Notes: a model not told the origin generated them from the sequence alone. A stretch of DNA of 64,000 bases from Aphrocallistes beatrix (GCA_963281255.1 OY725491.1:682001-746000); one strand, 5' to 3'. Numbered from the stretch's first letter, positions 26,216 through 36,985 are shown. Program-made: numbers and translations.

Positions 26216-26551
26216 CAGGGTTACCAGATGTCTTCACTCAAAATATAGGACAAATTCTCTATGCTAAGTTCTATTCTCAAGATAGAATAGTTCTAAATAT
26301 ATCCCTTAAATCTAAACATTGAATGGGAAGGTCGTAACAGTATAAGGAAAATAATCTAAGAAATTGATACGAATAACGTAAGTGAAATATAACCGATTCA
26401 GTAATATTTTTCATTTGAGCCAATTTTCTTTAACACAGCTTGATTAATGACAAATAAGATAAAAAAGGACAAAAAGGACAGAATCAAAAAACAGGACGGG
26501 TTGTACAAAAACAGGACTGTCCTTTATAAAATAGGACATCTGGTAACCCTG
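26216..26551. mobile_element. hAT-like element CAGGGTTACCAGATGTC with 7 bp duplication ctccatg
   Basis: A 336 bp element, ends CAGGGTTACCAGATGTC and GACATCTGGTAACCCTG, flanked by ctccatg at 26209-26215 and 26552-26558. The right subterminal region is rich in aggaca words. It is non-coding. Confidence 0.88.
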
Positions 26552-26572
26552 CTCCATGAGGGTGTATTACAT

Positions 26573-26795
26573 GGGCATGCCTAATTTCCGGGACGGGACG
26601 GGACCATCAGGTACCTAATTTCCGGGACGGGACGAGTTAAGATGCCTAATCTCCGGGACGAGACAGAGAAGGTACCTAATTTCAGGGACGGGACGGGTTA
26701 AGATAACTAATTCCTGGGACGGATTCCGTCCCGTCCCGGAAATTAGGTATCTAGATTTTCCGGGACGGTCCCGTCCCGGAAATTAGGCATGCCCA
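26573..26795. mobile_element. hAT-like MITE GGGCATGCCTAATTTCC family, copy 2
   Basis: A 223 bp element with ends GGGCATGCCTAATTTCC and GGAAATTAGGCATGCCC, flanked by tattacat at 26565-26572 and 26796-26803. Inside are several copies of a unit of about 40 bp, ctaatttccgggacgggacg, so it is longer than the copy at 24101. Confidence 0.86.
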
Positions 26796-27194
26796 TATTA
26801 CATAGGGATTATGGAGTTGACTGCTGCTGCAGAGTAAGGGTGCTATTTGGGAACTGGTGAAGGGTTCCACTGGATATAAAATAAAGTTTATTAAAATATG
26901 CATATTCTATTCTACCAAACATAAGATTAACATTTCGAGGAAACTTAGCACAACGGAATCACTCAGTATGTGCATTGGCCCACTGGGTATTTGCTATCAG
27001 GTGCTAGAGAGGGTTTAATCCTTGGGCATTAGGATCTTTCGATCCATGATCGAAAGATCCAGATCGCGATCCTATTTTTGAGGATCGACTAATGCCCTAT
27101 AATTAATCCCCACTGGGGATATATCCTTTATAGATTTCAGGTGAACTAAACCACCCATAAAATTGATTACATTACCACCCCAACAACGCACATA

Positions 27195-27310
27195 TACAAG
27201 AAGGGAATGCCCTCAAGCAAGTGACCAATTGCTTTAGGACATTCATTAAATCGTAGAATCATTTGAGGAATCATTTACGACCGTCCAATATCCCTCTTAC
27301 CATGTGTACA
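27195..27310. pseudogene. Relic of the protease-trefoil family, two fragments in opposite orientation
   Basis: Bases about 27205-27232 (+) match the gene phrase atgccctcaagcaagtgac. Bases about 27250-27305 read on the minus strand as gagggatattggacggtcgt followed by a match to the ATGATTCTACGATT region. In intact members these are adjacent parts of the end of the protease domain. The piece lies just upstream of the first family member and appears to have replaced its distal promoter. Confidence 0.7.
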
Positions 27311-28124
27311 TGTTAAAGGTGTATATGAATTTTCGCAACCACACTTAATAATGAACCATTAGGCCAAGTGTGAGAATATACGTATATATATATGTGAGGA
27401 GTTCAACTGAATGTCTGATTTCAAATGGCTTCTCGACATAAGGAAACAGAACTCTGGGCTCTAGCAGCAACCGAAATGCCTGAATCGATAGGTGGCGTAG
27501 ATAAAAGAGTGAGAGTGGATCCCATGAATGTACCACCTTATAATTGGACCTGCTTTCTGTCAATCACAGCACATGATGGGAGCACGTGGAAGGGCAGTGG
27601 ATTTAAGATCTATTTGAAGGATGTAAACTACACGGCAGTTATCACATGTGGACATTGCACATTCGTCAAAGGTCAATTAGCTAAACAAATTTCAGTGACT
27701 TTTCCCGGTCAAAGTCCAGTCACAGTCGAAACAAAGGATTTGTACGCATCGCCAGAATACATTGATAAACGTAATCCTGACTATGATTACGGTCTGATTT
27801 TACTACCAGGGAATAGCGACGTTGGGTTCGGTTGGTCGGCTATAGTCCCAGATAATGAAATGGTTGACCGTAACGTGACTAGTTGTGGCTATCCTGGAGA
27901 TAAGTCCCCTGGTACTATTATAAACATTTTAAACTTCAATTTGTGTTTATTATATTCAGTGGAACTTGCCAATAACATGCGCCCAATTCTCAAGGGGCTA
28001 TGACACAACTATCATCAAAAAATGATGACTCATCACCCTGTTATGACGTCATCATTACGCATCATAATTTAAAAAATTGACAAATTTGGTGAATTTTCGA
28101 GCGATGTCGATTATAGCAGTAGGG

Positions 28125-28240
28125 CAGACATATTTAGAGATGTTATCTCCCTTAAAATTAATCAATGTGGCCCTAGGCGCCCAAAGGACGCCTAGGCTCA
28201 CATTGATTCATTACAAAGGAGATAACATCTCTAAATACGT
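28125..28240. repeat. Long hairpin with CCTAGGCG core
   Basis: The left arm runs from atatttagagatgttatctcc to cctaggcg and the right arm from cgcctagg to ggagataacatctctaaat. The arms are about 45-50 bp with few mismatches and a short loop. It is non-coding; the small ORF across it is incidental. Confidence 0.82.
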
Positions 28241-28757
28241 CTGTGTAAGAACAAAAAAGATGGCAATGACGTCATAATTCCATGATGAGTCGACATTTTG
28301 GTCTGAGGTCAGAACTTAGTGGAATTATTCGTTAACTTTTGTTTACAATATCTATATAAAGGAAAAATTTCCCAAAATAGGTTAGATTGAGTAACTACAG
28401 GCGCCCGCAGGGTGACTCTGCGGACACGCAGTGTTCGCAAGCCGCGCAGCGCAAGCAAGCGAAGCGCGCTTGTATATAAATATATATACATTAATTGAGT
28501 TTTAATAGTAAGGATTATTATTATTATTTATGTTTAGAAATACAATCAACATATTTACATTATTAAATTCAATTTGTGTTTATATATATTCAGTGGAACT
28601 AAAATGGCTGTTATAGTACAAAGGTAGCTGTCATTATATACATTTAGCATCATGTTGCCAGAGAACAGACATAACTAAGAGAATTAAAGTTATTTAATGA
28701 TAAATATAACCAAAACTTTAACAACTGTTATGAATAAGGAGGTATTTAAAATATTTT

Positions 28758-28925
28758 AGCGCATGCGCTAAAACACTAGTGTTTCATATATTTAAAATAT
28801 TTTAAATATATGAAACACTACAGTGTTTTAGCGCATGCGCTAAAATGAAAACAGCGCATGCGCTAAAATAAACAGCGCATGCGCTAAAGTAAAACAGCGC
28901 ATGCGCTAAAATATTTTAAATATAT
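28758..28925. repeat. Tandem and inverted array of gcgcatgcgctaaa
   Basis: Five copies of the self-complementary core TTTAGCGCATGCGCTAAA spaced by about 15-60 bp, with flanking arms atatttaaaatattt. Each core is itself a palindrome, so the whole block can fold in several ways. Confidence 0.85.
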
Positions 28926-29716
28926 GGAATAAGTAATTACAGCTTGAGGTATCAATTCTCAAATCAAGCACATAAATTGATCCGACAACAGATATGAAAC
29001 AGACGTGCTTAATGTAATAATTAACAAAAAGCGTGCTTCGCTTGCGCGGCTTTTGGACACTGCATGTCCACAGAGTCACTCTGCGGGCGCCTGGAGTTAC
29101 TCAATCTAACCTATTATGGGTGGATTGGGCTACTTAGGCGGCCCACCCTGCTCATTGACCCACCGGCCCATTAGGCATCTGCCTGGTGTCCTGATGGCAC
29201 AATCCGCTCCTGACCACCATACACCTAAGTATCTAATGAATGGTGTTTCACATCATTCTTACAGATACCACACTGTAAAAAATAAGTTCGAATTGAAGGT
29301 CACAAAGACTATTGCTAAAAATTATAGGTAACAAAACCTAAAATAGCTGATACATTTCGGACGATTTGAAGACAGACGACATAAATAGCCTATCAGTTCT
29401 GGTATGGATGGATCTCACTATAGAATGATCTCATGATCAAGTTTGTCGTTATCATCAGATATTCATTTTTGCACATTGATAAAGACAATTATTTTCTAAT
29501 TTAGTTATCTAAATTCCATTGTTGGAAGTACAAAGAAGTTTTATTAAGGTTAAATGAACTGAAGTTCATTTAACCTTATTCTTCATAATACTGGCAATTA
29601 ACCACACCATTTTTTTATTACATTTTTTATTACATGAATATTACATATATTACATATATATATTACTATATATATTATATTACATATATATATTATATTA
29701 ATATATATTATATTAC

Positions 29717-30388
29717 ATGAACGATACAATGAATGGTCAGAGTGGAAGTCCGGTTTACACATGGCATGAGGGATATTGGACGGTCGTGGGCATTCAGAGT
29801 CTTGCTGGATGTCCAAACTCAGCTGTTAGGTTGATTCCTGAAATGATCCTACGATTCTATGAACGAATGAATGCCCTCAAGCAAGTGACAATACGTTCCC
29901 ATGCATTCCCTGATGTGTTTATGCGTTGTGATGGTAGTGGGGTAGTCAAATATATGGGTAGTGGCGGTGGTATAGTTAACTGCCAATACAAACCAGCGAA
30001 AACCTATGAGGGGTATTATATATACCCGGTGGGGATGAACCCTTCACTAGCACCACCTGATAGGAAATACCCAGTCCACATACTGAGCGCTCGTTGGAAG
30101 AACGTGTATATACGGATGCAAGGTGGCAATATGAAAAAACCCCATGGTTCAGGTGGAGGTGTAGTTAATTGCCAACATGGTGCGTTCTCCTTGGAGGTAT
30201 TTTATCTCCGCGAAGAAGCAGAAGGAACTTCATCCTTCCAGAGTGTTCAGCATCCTCATTGCTTCCTTCGCCTAGATGGAACTGGTGTTACTAAACACAC
30301 TGGTCCTGGTGGTGGTGTGGTTAATTGGCAGTATTATGAAGACCCGGATGCTCCTGCTGTAGGGTATGAACGTTTCTGCATTGCTTAG
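29717..30388 (+). CDS. Family member 1, 3' half: SGSP motif plus three trefoil repeats
   Basis: A 223-codon open frame in phase with the paralogues. It starts at an ATG that corresponds to an internal Met-Asn-Asp in member 6. It retains GQSGSP, the end of the protease domain (GYWTVVGIQS, PEMILRFYERMN) and the three GGG(I/V)VN repeats; repeat 3 has NWQYY for the usual NCQYY. Whether it is translated alone is unknown. Confidence 0.6.
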   Translation: MNDTMNGQSGSPVYTWHEGYWTVVGIQSLAGCPNSAVRLIPEMILRFYERMNALKQVTIRSHAFPDVFMRCDGSGVVKYMGSGGGIVNCQYKPAKTYEGYYIYPVGMNPSLAPPDRKYPVHILSARWKNVYIRMQGGNMKKPHGSGGGVVNCQHGAFSLEVFYLREEAEGTSSFQSVQHPHCFLRLDGTGVTKHTGPGGGVVNWQYYEDPDAPAVGYERFCIA

Positions 30389-30725
30389 CTTCATGATAGC
30401 CATGTAACTAAGCTTGTAGTGTATTAGGGTGTGCGTGTTAGTTATTCTAGTTTCCTGCTGCTAGCATTATATTAGGTTTAGAGTACAAAGTAGGAGTGTA
30501 TGAGTGTCTTCAGAAAGACCTGCTCATAGTTTAGATAATATTGACTTTGCTGTTATTTTGCTGTTACTTATATTGTGTATTGCTTAGTTTCCTAGTACCA
30601 TTATTATTTTATGTTTAGTATTATAGAACTTGCGTGTCTACATTATTAAACTCGACTTGTGTTAATTATATTCAGTTGTACCTGCCAATAACGGGCGCTC
30701 AATTCTCAAGCTAGATCCACTATAC
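30389..30725. other. 3' flank of family member 1 (subfamily A type)
   Basis: It is similar to the 3' flank of member 2 (36675-36985): ttctagtttcctgctgctagcattatattagg and gtgttaattatattcag recur. It probably includes the 3' UTR. There is no canonical AATAAA within 150 bp that stands out. Confidence 0.5.
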
Positions 30726-31191
30726 TATATTCATACTTAAGTCATTTCATAAGTACTAAGCCGTGATCTGTATTCATAAGTTGGTGAAAATATAGTATTT
30801 TCGATTTGCCCATTGTATAGCTCAGGGGATCAGCTTTCGATTCGCTTATAGGATTGTTGTGATAGAACAATTATGGTGATTGGTACGTTCGACTTATATA
30901 CGTGGTTTAGGTGACTGTTGAAAAATTGGGATCTCCCCATTGAAAATGGCTTAAAAATGAATTTGGTTATATTTTTTTGAATTCGTGGAATAAGATCATT
31001 ACAAGGTCAAATAATTAAGAACATACATGTGATCAAGTAAACGGGAGGTGTTCAGTACAATAACCTGTGATAAAAAGTAATTATGCAACCTTACGTGGAT
31101 CTTTTCCCAATTTTTCTCCATAAAAATGCGACAAAAGTGGTAGTATGCCATTTCACAATTTATTCCCAAGCTTAAAACCGTAATACTACAA

Positions 31192-31735
31192 ATCTTATAT
31201 ATTAAAACTCCAAGATTTTTTTTTTTTTTTTTTTGTTTGTCCGAATTGATTGAAGAATTGGCAAGTCGTAGAGATACGAAATTTGGCATGTACGTGTCAA
31301 ATGATGAATCTAGGATTAAGTTCGAAGATCTAAGCGAAATGTTCACACTTCGCCGAGATAGGTGACAAAATGTGCTGACCAATCAAATTCGATTATTTTA
31401 TAATGTAAATACATTGGAATAAAATGGTACTGAACTATGCATACAATCAAAAGAAATATTTGTGATTGAAATTCATTGGTTTATGTGAACCAATCAATTA
31501 TCAGGATTTTATAATGTCATTCACACGATTCTATTTCATATAAATGATTGAATACTGCTATTTTAAGTCTATAATTTGATTGCTAACAACAATTAAAGCG
31601 TGTTATATGCTACGATCAATCAATTCGATCATAAAATAACTTTTAACGACATGGACTGGAATTGATTAATTAATTATAATAATCTTAAGCAATGTGAACT
31701 TTGTGTATTCAAATTTAGCTTACATTCAAGATAGT
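31192..31735. repeat. Direct repeat of about 420 bp, left copy
   Basis: The segment from about 31280 (gtgtcaaatgatgaatctagg) to 31735 is repeated in the same orientation at 33538-33960 with scattered differences. The left copy begins with tcttatatattaaaac and a poly-T run of 19. The two copies bracket both satellites. Confidence 0.85.
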
Positions 31736-31754
31736 TGTTTTTGAAATTATCAGA

Positions 31755-32545
31755 AAAACGTTTAAACATGTTTAAACATAAATTTAAACATGTTTAAACA
31801 TGTTTAAACATGTTTAAACGTAAAATTAAACATGTTTAAACATGTTTAAACACGTTTAAACATGTTTAAACATAAAATTAAACATGTTTAAACATGTTTA
31901 AACATAAATTTAAACATGTTTAAACATGTTTAAACATAAAATTAAACATGTTTAAACATGTTTAAACATGTTTAAACACGTTTAAACATGTTTAAACAAA
32001 TTTAAACATTTTTAAACATGTTTAAACATGTTTAAACACGTTTAAACATGTTTAAACATAAAATTAAACATTTTTAAACATGTTTAAACATGTTTAAACA
32101 CGTTTAAACATGTTTAAACATAAAATTAAACATGTTTAAACATGTTTAAACACGTTTAAACATGTTTAAACATGTTTAAACATAAAATTAAACATGTTTA
32201 AACATGTTTAAACATAAATTTAAACATGTTTAAACATAAATTTAAACACGTTTAAACATGTTTAAACATAAATTTAAACATGTTTAAACATGTTTAAACA
32301 TGTTTAAACACGTTTAAACATGTTTAAACATAAAATTAAACATGTTTAAACATGTTTAAACACGTTTAAACATGTTTAAACATGTTTAAACATAAAATTA
32401 AACATGTTTAAACATGTTTAAACATAAAATTAAACATGTTTAAACATGTTTAAACACGTTTAAACATGTTTAAACATAAATTTAAACATGTTTAAACATA
32501 AAATTAAACATGTTTAAACACGTTTAAACATGTTTAAACATAAAT
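31755..32545. repeat. 10 bp satellite tttaaacatg
   Basis: About 790 bp of nearly uninterrupted tttaaacatg, with variant units cataaaat and cacg spaced in a higher-order pattern. Each unit contains the palindrome GTTTAAAC and pairs form CATGTTTAAACATG, so either strand can fold on itself throughout. Confidence 0.97.
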
Positions 32546-33480
32546 AAAAGTAAACAAATCTCAAAAATATGCTAGAAACTTGCTTTCAACGGTTGACATG
32601 GGGTTTTCAGAGGTGTAGATTTCGAATATCATATTTTTGAGTAAATTTGACGATCAATTGTTGACTTTTGTTTACAATAGATACATAAAGTAAATAAATC
32701 TCAAAAATATGCTAGAAACTTGCTTTCAACGGTTGACATGGGGTTTTAAGAGGTGAAGATTTCGAATATCATATTTTTGAGTAAATTTGATGATCAATTT
32801 GTATACTTTTGTTTCAATAGATACATAAAGTAAACAAATCTCAAAAATATGCTAGAAACTTGCTTTCAACGGTTGACATGGGGTTTTCAGGGGTGTAGAT
32901 TTCGAATATCATATTTTTGAGTAAATTTGACGATCAATTGTTGACTTTTGTTTACAATAGATACTTAAAGTAAATAAATCTCAAAAATATGCTAGAAACT
33001 TGCTTTCAACGGTTGACATGGGGTTTTAAGAGGTGAAGATTTCGAATATCATATTTTTGAGTAAATTTGATGATCAATTTGTATACTTTTGTTTCAATAG
33101 ATACATAAAGTAAACAAATCTCATAAATATGCTAGAAACTTGCTTCCAACGGTTGACATGGGGTTTTCAGGGGTGTAGATTTCGAATATCATATTTTTGA
33201 GTAAATTTGATGATCAATTTGTTTACTTTTGTTTACAATAGATGAATAAAGTAAACAAATTACAAAAATAGACTAGAGACTAGCTTCCAACGGTTGACAT
33301 GGGGTTTTCAGGGGTGTAGATTTCGAATATCATATTTTTGAGTAAATTTGATGATCAATTTGTATACTTTTGTTTACAATAGATAAACAAATTACAAAAA
33401 TAGACTAGAGACTAGCTTCCAACGGTTGGCATGGGGTTTTTAATGCTGTAATTTTTGAATATTATATTTTCAGATCCATA
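32546..33480. repeat. 139-140 bp tandem repeat, about 6.5 copies
   Basis: The unit begins near aaacaaatctcaaaaatatgc and includes caacggttgacatggggtttt and ttcgaatatcatatttttga. Successive starts are near 32553, 32693, 32834, 32974, 33114 and 33254. Copies alternate between two variants (gacgatcaattgttgac and gatgatcaatttgtatac), suggesting a dimer unit of about 280 bp. Confidence 0.93.
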
Positions 33481-33537
33481 TGAGAAATTATTCGCTTGTT
33501 TGCAATATTAAAGGTAAACAAATCCCAGAGATACAAA

Positions 33538-33960
33538 AATTGGCATGTAGGTGTCAAATGATGAATCTAGGATTAAGTTTGAAGATCTAAGCGAAATGTT
33601 CACACCTCGCCGAGATAGGTGACAAAATGTGCTGACCAATCAAATTCGATTATTTTATAATGCAAATACATTGGAATAAAATAGTAGTGACTTATGCATA
33701 CAATCAAAAGAACTATTTGTGATTGAAATTCATTGGTTTATGTGAGAACCAATCAATTATCAGCCTTTTATAATGCCATTCACACGATTCTATTTCATAT
33801 AAATGTTTGAATACTGCTATTTTGAGTCTATAATTTGATTGTTAACAACAATTAAAGTGTGTTATATGCTACGATCAATCAATTCGATCATAAAATAAAT
33901 TTTAATGACATGGACTGGAATTGATTATTTAAGTATAATAATATTTAGCAATGTGAACTT
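33538..33960. repeat. Direct repeat of about 420 bp, right copy
   Basis: The counterpart of 31280-31735, with the same phrases gaccaatcaaattcgattattttataatg and atgctacgatcaatcaattcgatcat. See the left copy. Confidence 0.85.
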
Positions 33961-34585
33961 TGTGTATTCAAATTGAGCTTACATTCAGGATTAGTTGACT
34001 TAATACGAAGTAAATTATATTTATCACGAAAAAAAATTTCTGCTACAGTTCTGATTTCATTAATGTAACCGTTGACAAATGACAATCCAGCGTACTTAGT
34101 ATAAAACAAGAAAGCGAGTATTGTTTCTCTAATATCCCCAAGCGCCCACTGGGTAAATCTGCGGACACGCAGTGTCTGCAAGTCGCGTAGCGCAAGCAAG
34201 CGAAGCGCGCTTGTAAATCAATATTTATGCTGCTTTTTTATATGTAGAACTTGATAGAAGGATCAGTTATATTCTAGATTTGCTTAGAAATGAAATACAG
34301 CCTTTGGAAACTCAAAATTCATGTTTGAAGGTAGTATCCTAAACTGATGTACTTAAATCGGTTGTAGGAACCACAATAATTGTCCTATCACAGTAATTAT
34401 GTATGCAAATCGAAAGCTGATCCCCTGAGCTATACAATGGATAAATCGAAAATAGGATAATTCCACTAACTTTTGAATACAGATCATGGCTGAGTACTAA
34501 TAAAATAACCTAAGTATATCTTAAAGCACAGGATTTGTTTGGTTGTTTATTTGTTCGAATTGCAAACTGTAAGTATATGTGAAAA

Positions 34586-34940
34586 TTGGTATATAAGGTG
34601 TCAAATGATGTATCCATGGTTAGAAGTATCTCTCCACAAAAGCATGCGAAACTATCGTCAACGCTCTTGCAACATCTCGTCTTGACTATTGCAACTGTCT
34701 TGTTCTTCCTCGTTGCTCATGTCTCTACTCCAGCGTCTTCAAAACAAAACAGTGCAGCCAGGCATTATTCCATAATGCATCAAGAACCATTACATTATCT
34801 CCTCTTCTTAATATAATCCCTCCACTGGCTGTCTGTAAAACATCGCATCACTTTCAAAATCCTCATCATCTTCTTATATACATTGCACATACGCCAGAGA
34901 TTGTTTGAATATATAAAATTGTATACCTAATGAAGCCTGT
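34586..34940 (+). pseudogene. Degraded non-LTR retrotransposon (reverse transcriptase) fragment
   Basis: The bases share acaaaagcatgcgaaactatcgtcaacgct and following phrases with 38085-38300, where the frame encodes a recognisable LINE reverse-transcriptase tail. This copy is more broken. It precedes member 2 just as the other precedes member 3, so the fragment was probably carried along in the duplication. Confidence 0.72.
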
Positions 34941-35452
34941 AACAGAACTTATTTGTCACCCTGTACTTATCCAAAAACCTTTAAAATATATTTACCTCTG
35001 TTTCAATATCCTCCTTGAAAGCTACTAGATGTCTGACAAATGCAGCGCCTACGTTCGTTAAGTAAACAAATTTCAAAAATTAAGCATAATTATATTATAA
35101 AGTCGTTAAAATTCTATTAAAATATCCCTAGGTCCTAATTCCTATTAGAATGACTTCTTGTCTACGGGAATTGAAAGTCGAGGACCAAAAATGTGGTGAG
35201 TCGATGATTATTCATAAGAATTGATATGTTTTCTCACAGAGACAAGCACGTGCAAGGCATACGTCAATGCTTAGTAGCGAATAACAATGAGTCAGGTCCG
35301 GCGGAAGCAACTTTTTATTGGTCCGGCCAAAAGCAAATTTGCATATGAAAATAAGCCATAATGGCATAAAATTGGTCCGGCTTTGGCCGGACCAGTTCCG
35401 CCGGCCCTGTGAGTTGCTGCAGGATGTAATACTATAGATACCTCAACCAGCG

Positions 35453-35516
35453 TTAAAAAATCTATTATTTTTCATTTGAAGTTATCCCTTGGTCAACCTA
35501 GTGTCTATAATTTCAA
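35453..35516 (+). promoter_or_regulatory. Conserved core promoter of family member 2
   Basis: TTAAAAAA lies 64 bp before the ATG, followed by a ctattattttt block and then agtgtctataatttcaa directly before the start. The same order is found before members 3, 4, 6 and 7. Further upstream, cgaataacaatgagt and actatagatacctc(a/c)accag are also shared. Confidence 0.6.
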
Positions 35517-36674
35517 ATGGCTTCTCCAGATTTAGAAACTGTACTCCCTGCTATAGCAGCAACTGAACTGCCTGAATCGATATGTGGCATAGATAATAGA
35601 GTGAGAGTGGATCCCATAACTTCACCACCCTACAGTTGGATCTGCTTTCTGTCAATCACAGCACATGATGGAACTAGATACAAGGGCAGTGGATTTAAGA
35701 TCCATTTGAAGGATGTCAACTACACGGCAGTTATGACCTGTGGACATTGCACATACGTCAAAGGCAAATTAGCTAAAAAAATTTCGGTGAATTTTCCTTG
35801 TCAAAGTCCAGTGACAGTTTACACAAAGGATTTGTACGCATCGCTTGAATATATAGGCCAAGGTGATCCTGACTATGATTACGGTCTGATTTTACTACCG
35901 GGGAATAGTGACTTTGGGTTCGGCTGGTCGGCTATAGTCCCTGATAATGAAATGGTTAACCGCATCGTGACCAATTGTGGATATCCTGCAGATAAGGACC
36001 GTGGTACTATGTGGATAACAGGCGGACCGGTTACTACAATGAATGGTCAGAGTGGAAGTCCTGTTTACACATGGTATGAGGGATATTGGACGGTCGTAGG
36101 CAATCACAGTTATGGTGGATGTCCTAACTCAGCTGTTAGGTTGATTCCTGAAATGATTCTACGATTCTATGAACGAATGAATGCCCTCAAGCAAGTGACA
36201 ATACGTTCCTATGCATTCCCTGATGTATATATGCGTTGTGATGGTAGTGGCGGTGGTACAGTTAATGCCCAATACAAACCACCGAAAACCTATGAAAGGT
36301 ATCACATATACCCAGTGGGGATGAACCCTTCACTAGCACCACCAGATAGGAAATACCCAGTCCACATACTGAGTGCTCGTTGGAAGAATGTATATATAAG
36401 GATGGATGGCAGAAATATGTCAAAATTTCTAGGTCCAGGTGGAGGTGTGGTTAATTGTCAATTTGGCGCGCGTAATTATGAGGTATTTTATCTCAAGGGA
36501 GAAGCAGAAGGAACTTTCTCCTTCCAGAGTGTTCAGTTTCCTCATTGCTTCCTTCGTCTAGATGGAACTGGTGTTACTAAACAAACTCGTCATGGTGGTG
36601 GTGTGGTTAATTGCCAGTATTATGAATTCCCTGATGCTCCTGTTAAACCACATGGACGTTTCTACATTGCTTAG
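35517..36674 (+). CDS. Family member 2: predicted active protease-trefoil protein
   Basis: A 385-residue intronless ORF with no signal peptide or membrane segment; the N-terminus is polar and acidic, so it is probably cytosolic. Residues about 28-225 are a chymotrypsin/V8-type domain with His77 (TCGH), Asp121 (DYDYG) and Ser179 (GQSGSP). Residues about 226-385 hold three repeats with the cores DGSGGGTVNAQY, GGGVVNCQF and GGGVVNCQY, each followed by an aromatic-rich strand (YExFYL type), resembling a beta-trefoil of the fascin class. In repeat 1 the loop between DGS and GGG is deleted and Cys is replaced by Ala. The protease assignment comes from motifs. The substrate is unknown. Confidence 0.9.
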   Translation: MASPDLETVLPAIAATELPESICGIDNRVRVDPITSPPYSWICFLSITAHDGTRYKGSGFKIHLKDVNYTAVMTCGHCTYVKGKLAKKISVNFPCQSPVTVYTKDLYASLEYIGQGDPDYDYGLILLPGNSDFGFGWSAIVPDNEMVNRIVTNCGYPADKDRGTMWITGGPVTTMNGQSGSPVYTWYEGYWTVVGNHSYGGCPNSAVRLIPEMILRFYERMNALKQVTIRSYAFPDVYMRCDGSGGGTVNAQYKPPKTYERYHIYPVGMNPSLAPPDRKYPVHILSARWKNVYIRMDGRNMSKFLGPGGGVVNCQFGARNYEVFYLKGEAEGTFSFQSVQFPHCFLRLDGTGVTKQTRHGGGVVNCQYYEFPDAPVKPHGRFYIA

Positions 36675-36985
36675 TTTCATGAAAGAGAAGTAATTAAAAG
36701 CTTGTAGTGTATTAGTATGTGTATTATTCTAGTTTCCTGCTGCTAGCATTATATTAGGTTTAGGAGTAGAAGTATATTAGTATCTTTAGAAAGAGCTTGC
36801 TCATAGTTTATATAATATTGACTTGGCTGTTACTTGTAATGTGTATTGCTTAGTTTCTTCGTAGCATTATTATTATACGTAATGATTAGTTGTATGATAG
36901 AGTCAATATATCTACATTTTACTCGATTTGTGTTTATTATATTAAGTGGAACTTGCCAATAACATGCGCCCAATTCTCAAGCGGC
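36675..36985. other. 3' flank of family member 2 (subfamily A type)
   Basis: It resembles the flank of member 1 and, for its first half, member 3. It ends with the 65 bp segment gtgtttattatattaagtgg...caattctcaag, which also starts the insertion in member 1. Confidence 0.6.

Larger units (their letters stand above)
27919..29716. mobile_element. Composite insertion inside family member 1
   Basis: It begins with a 65 bp copy of the family's own 3' flank (gtgtttattatattcagtgg...caattctcaag), also present at about 30650-30705 and 36920-36985. A long hairpin follows at about 28125-28240, then inverted arms of about 95 bp (28376-28470 and 29025-29118) built around the phrase gcgcccgcagggtgactctg. 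Between those arms lies an array of gcgcatgcgctaaa. An AT microsatellite (29620-29715) closes it. It looks like nested non-autonomous elements. Confidence 0.65.
27425..30388 (+). pseudogene. Family member 1: protease-trefoil gene split by a 1.8 kb insertion
   Basis: Codons 1-165 (27425-27918) encode the N-terminal part of the protease domain with His77 (TCGH) and Asp121 (DYDYG). The match to paralogues stops after ggtactat at 27918 and resumes at 29717 with MNDTMNGQSGSP, which holds the catalytic Ser (residue 9 of ORF 29717-30388), followed by three complete trefoil repeats to the stop at 30388. The roughly 18 residues between (the WITGGP region) are missing. The intervening DNA contains transposon ends, palindromes and AT microsatellite, and has no convincing splice pair. 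Both halves are still open and the second has its own ATG, so a truncated Ser-half protein is possible. It belongs to subfamily A with members 2 and 3. Confidence 0.8.
30728..34525. repeat. 3.8 kb segment bounded by about 150 bp inverted repeats
   Basis: Bases 30730-30880 and the reverse complement of about 34360-34520 share the phrases agctcaggggatcagctttcga, tcgat(t/a)t(g/a)cccattgtatag and gatctgtattca. The segment encloses two 420 bp direct repeats, a 10 bp satellite and a 139 bp tandem repeat. It may be a large fold-back or non-autonomous transposon between members 1 and 2. No transposase is visible. Confidence 0.65.

Noticed and set aside
27919..29716. Intron in family member 1
   Set aside because: No other member has an intron here, about 18 codons are lost at the junction, and the segment contains nested palindromic elements. 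An insertion with deletion is simpler.
31755..32545. CRISPR-like array
   Set aside because: There are no unique spacers; the 10 bp units are contiguous and the context is animal DNA. It is a satellite.
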